From assembly GCA_017483235.1 (NCBI GenBank), contig JAFULE010000204.1:1-8015 (forward strand): DNA of 8,015 bases, in the 5' to 3' direction. Both the position numbers and the translations under genes were made by a program. Origin of the DNA: Faecalibacterium sp. Its GTDB lineage: Bacteria; Bacillota; Clostridia; Oscillospirales; Ruminococcaceae. How positions within the stretch are numbered: position 1 is the first letter of the stretch; each line of letters starts with the position of its first letter. The notes below the pieces were generated by a model. The model ran no database searches. It was not told the DNA's origin and saw only the letters and a program-made list of their open reading frames with translations. Shown here piece after piece: positions 6,286 to 8,015 of the stretch.

Positions 6286-6531
6286 ATGAAAAAGACCTTC
6301 TGGTTTTTATTCTGGCTGCTGGCTGGCCTGATCGTGGGCAGCCTGCTGGCCAACGCCTGTGCCGGTGTGCCGGCGCTCAGCTGGCTGGCTTATGGCCAAA
6401 GCCTGAACTTTGCCCCTTCGGCCAGTATGATCATTCTTGATTTTTCGCTGAACGTGACCTTCCGGCTCAATCTGGCCCAGATCATCTGTGTGCTGGTGGC
6501 TATGTTCTGCAGCCGCAATTTCAAATTTTAA
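6286..6531 (+). CDS. DUF4321 domain-containing small membrane protein
   Basis: This 81-residue protein has a hydrophobic N-terminal helix (residues 4-25, TFWFLFWLLAGLIVGSLLAN) and a second one near the end (about 62-76, NLAQIICVLVAMF). They are joined by a moderately hydrophobic stretch. The KK start, the LLAGLIVGSLL helix, the SLNVTFRLNLAQI middle and the placement just before maf and mreB fit DUF4321, a clostridial family of unknown function. It should sit in the cytoplasmic membrane. ATG at 6286 is the first start after an in-frame TAA at 6277. The best Shine-Dalgarno (GAGGGA, 6267-6272) is about 13 nt away, longer than usual. Its location beside mreB suggests, but does not show, a link to cell-envelope growth. 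Confidence 0.78.
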   Translation: MKKTFWFLFWLLAGLIVGSLLANACAGVPALSWLAYGQSLNFAPSASMIILDFSLNVTFRLNLAQIICVLVAMFCSRNFKF

Positions 6532-6546
6532 GCAGGGGGCGGTAGC

Positions 6547-7110
6547 ATGTCGATCATTTTGGCTTCGGCCAGCCCCCGCCGCAAAGAGCTGATGACCCTG
6601 ATCACCCCGCAGTTTACGGTGGAAACCGCTGCTGTGGACGAGTCGGCCATCAGTGCGCACGATCCTGCCGCACTGGTGCTGGCACTTGCTTATGCCAAGT
6701 GTATGGCGGTGGCAAAAAATCACCCGGATGACATTGTCATCGGCTGCGACACGGTGGTGGACTGCGGCGGCCAGGTGTTCGGCAAACCTGCCGATGCCGC
6801 CGACGCCTGCCGCATGCTGCAGGCACTTTCGGGCCGCACCCATGCGGTGCACACCGGGGTGTGCATGGCAAAGGGCGAGCGGGTGGCCACCTTCAGCGAC
6901 ACATGCAAGGTCAGCTTTTTTTCCATCCGCCCCGAGGATCTGCAGGCATATATCGCCACCGACGAGCCGTATGATAAAGCGGGCGCCTATGCCATTCAGG
7001 GCCATGCCGCGCTGTGGATCGACCGGCTGGAAGGGGACTATTATACCATCATGGGTTTCCCGGTAAGCCGGGCGGCCCACCTGCTGGAAGAGTTTAACAA
7101 TTTATTATAA
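6547..7110 (+). CDS. maf: Maf-family nucleoside triphosphate pyrophosphatase (dTTP/UTP type likely)
   Basis: This 187-residue Maf protein hydrolyses non-canonical or surplus nucleoside triphosphates to monophosphates. Conserved elements are LASASPRRKEL (5-15), Lys51 in LAYAKC, VIGCDTVV with Asp68 as the likely general base, FGKPADAADACRMLQALSGRTHAVHTGV, and EPYDKAGAYAIQG (140-152) followed by GDYYTIMGFP. Arg12, Lys51 and Gln151 match positions that mark the YhdE-like dTTP/UTP group rather than the YceF-like m7GTP group; this assignment is from memory of the family. AGGGGG lies 7 nt before ATG, and only 15 nt separate it from the DUF4321 gene, so the two are surely one transcript. Maf proteins are linked to septum inhibition in Bacillus and often lie upstream of mreB. 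Confidence 0.95.
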   Translation: MSIILASASPRRKELMTLITPQFTVETAAVDESAISAHDPAALVLALAYAKCMAVAKNHPDDIVIGCDTVVDCGGQVFGKPADAADACRMLQALSGRTHAVHTGVCMAKGERVATFSDTCKVSFFSIRPEDLQAYIATDEPYDKAGAYAIQGHAALWIDRLEGDYYTIMGFPVSRAAHLLEEFNNLL

Positions 7111-7129
7111 TTTTATGAAAAAGCTGTCG

Positions 7130-7149
7130 ATTGGCTTGTGAAAGCCGAT
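7130..7149 (+). other. Hairpin with GTGA tetraloop after maf, overlapping the mreB -35
   Basis: ATTGGCTT (7130-7137) pairs with AAGCCGAT (7142-7149) around GTGA, a GNRA-type tetraloop. Only ATTT follows, so as a terminator of the maf transcript it would be weak. The mreB -35 hexamer (7136-7141) lies inside it. Confidence 0.45.
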
Positions 7150-7164
7150 ATTTGCGGCTATAAT
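7136..7164 (+). promoter_or_regulatory. Sigma-A type promoter of mreB
   Basis: TTGTGA (7136-7141) and a perfect TATAAT (7159-7164) are 17 bp apart. The start point should be near 7171, giving a leader of about 117 nt. It lets mreB be expressed independently of maf. Confidence 0.82.
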
Positions 7165-7172
7165 ATACTTGC

Positions 7173-7198
7173 GTTGCTGTGCGTATGAGCACGGCAGC
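7173..7198 (+). other. Strong hairpin at the 5' end of the mreB leader RNA
   Basis: GTTGCTGTGC (7173-7182) pairs with GCACGGCAGC (7189-7198) in a 10-bp stem with two G-U wobbles and a 6-nt loop (GTATGA). No T run follows, so it is not a terminator. It would sit almost exactly at the predicted transcript start, where it could protect the mRNA 5' end or bind a regulator. Confidence 0.55.
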
Positions 7199-7287
7199 TG
7201 CTGTGATATACCCGGCGCAAGATTTGAAAATAGAACGCAACTGCGCCTGATTGTGATAGAGTGGAACCAAAAGGAGATAGAGGAATT

Positions 7288-8015
7288 ATGGGATTTTTTT
7301 CCGGGCTTTTTTTCAAAGATATCGGCATTGACCTGGGCACCGCCAACACCCTGGTGTATGTAAAGGGCAAGGGCATCATCATGCGTGAGCCCTCGGTGGT
7401 GGCTGTGGATACCCGCGGCCCGCAGGACCGTATGAAGTACGTGGGCAACAAGGCCAAAGAGGTCATCGGCCGTACCCCCGGCAGCATTGTGGCAGTGCGC
7501 CCCCTGAAGGATGGTGTCATCGCTGACTTTGACGTGACTGCCAGCATGCTGGAAGAGTTTATGAGCCGTGCCTGCGGCAGCAGCAAGTTTGTACATCCCC
7601 GTGTGGTCATCTGCATCCCCTCCGGCGTGACCGAGGTGGAAAAGCGTGCCGTGCGCGAGGCCACCGAGCGTGCCGGCGCCCGTCAGGTGTGGGTGGTGGA
7701 AGAGCCCATGGCCGCCGCCATCGGTGCAGGTCTGCCCATCAGCGAGGCTACCGGCAGCATGATCGTGGATATCGGCGGCGGCACCGCCGAAATCGCGGTC
7801 ATCTCGCTGGGCGGCATCGTCCAGTCCCAGAGCGTGCGCATGGCAGGTGATATGTTCGATCAGGCCATCATCAATTTTGTCAAGCGCAAGTACAATCTGC
7901 TGATCGGTGAGCGCACCGCCGAACAGATCAAGATCGAGATCGGCTCGGCCTTCCCGCTGGAAGAAGAGCTGGAGATGGAGATCAAGGGCCGCAATCTGGT
8001 GGACGGCCTGCCCAA
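7288..8015 (+). CDS. mreB: Rod-shape-determining actin homologue MreB, 3' end beyond window
   Basis: The first 242 residues of MreB are present; the gene runs off the right edge. MreB forms membrane-associated ATP-bound filaments that guide lateral cell-wall synthesis. Visible signatures are phosphate-1 loop IGIDLGTANTLVY (12-24), VGNKAKEVIGRTPGSIVAVRPLKDGVIADFD (52-82), the connecting motif EEPMAAAIGAGLPI (138-151), phosphate-2 loop IVDIGGGTAEIAVIS (159-173) and RMAGDMFDQAI (184-194). The amphipathic start MGFFSGLFFKDIG suits membrane contact. AAGGAGAT lies 10 nt before ATG. It follows maf with a 177-nt gap containing its own promoter; the radC gene found between maf and mreB in Bacillus is absent. 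The paralogue Mbl cannot be fully excluded from this part alone. Confidence 0.96.
   Translation, partial: MGFFSGLFFKDIGIDLGTANTLVYVKGKGIIMREPSVVAVDTRGPQDRMKYVGNKAKEVIGRTPGSIVAVRPLKDGVIADFDVTASMLEEFMSRACGSSKFVHPRVVICIPSGVTEVEKRAVREATERAGARQVWVVEEPMAAAIGAGLPISEATGSMIVDIGGGTAEIAVISLGGIVQSQSVRMAGDMFDQAIINFVKRKYNLLIGERTAEQIKIEIGSAFPLEEELEMEIKGRNLVDGLP

Noticed and set aside
6307..7080. A 257-codon minus-strand frame opposite DUF4321 and maf
   Set aside because: It is a shadow of the maf coding strand and spans the gap between two real genes without its own signals.
7169..7363. A 64-codon plus-strand frame starting at the mreB leader
   Set aside because: It begins at a TTG at the predicted transcript start without a ribosome site and overlaps mreB out of frame.
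1..8015. Search for a new defence, toxin-antitoxin, biosynthetic or mobile system
   Set aside because: All real genes are assignable housekeeping or sugar-use families. I saw no transposase, integrase, array, attachment site or composition break.

Overview
This window looks like a GC-rich chromosomal segment from a low-branching Firmicute, most likely an Oscillospiraceae/Ruminococcaceae gut clostridium of the Faecalibacterium-Gemmiger-Subdoligranulum type. That placement is inferred from the protein families, the gene order (zapA next to a U32 protein; DUF4321-maf-mreB) and the codon bias. No ribosomal marker is present to prove it. TGA works as a normal stop here (zapA and the U32 gene both end in TGA).

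Left part, minus strand (1-3110): a glycogen/starch-use block. A glycogen phosphorylase gene (glgP) has its own promoter, an RNA leader of about 105 nt, a clear ribosome binding site and a strong terminator. It is followed by the 5' part of a glycoside hydrolase family 13 gene that runs off the left edge. The main surprise is that glgP is cut by a single in-frame TGA at codon 231, where the family has a conserved Trp. The rest of the gene is intact and in the same frame. It is therefore a very recent nonsense allele, a sequencing error, or a read-through gene.

Middle (about 2970-3247): a divergent intergenic region with the glgP promoter facing left and a zapA promoter facing right. An AT-rich near-palindrome lies between them.

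Right part, plus strand (3171-8015): zapA (FtsZ-ring-associated protein), a hairpin terminator, then a tightly spaced set: a long U32 protein (probably an RNA-hydroxylating Fe-S enzyme rather than a peptidase), dut (dUTPase), a DUF4321 small membrane protein and maf (nucleotide pyrophosphatase). mreB follows with its own good promoter and a structured leader, and runs off the right edge. The themes are cell division and shape (zapA, mreB), nucleotide-pool cleaning (dut, maf) and probably RNA modification (U32).

I found no mobile element, CRISPR array, tRNA or rRNA, and no gene cluster that looks like a new defence or biosynthetic system. No stretch longer than 300 bases lacks a gene.
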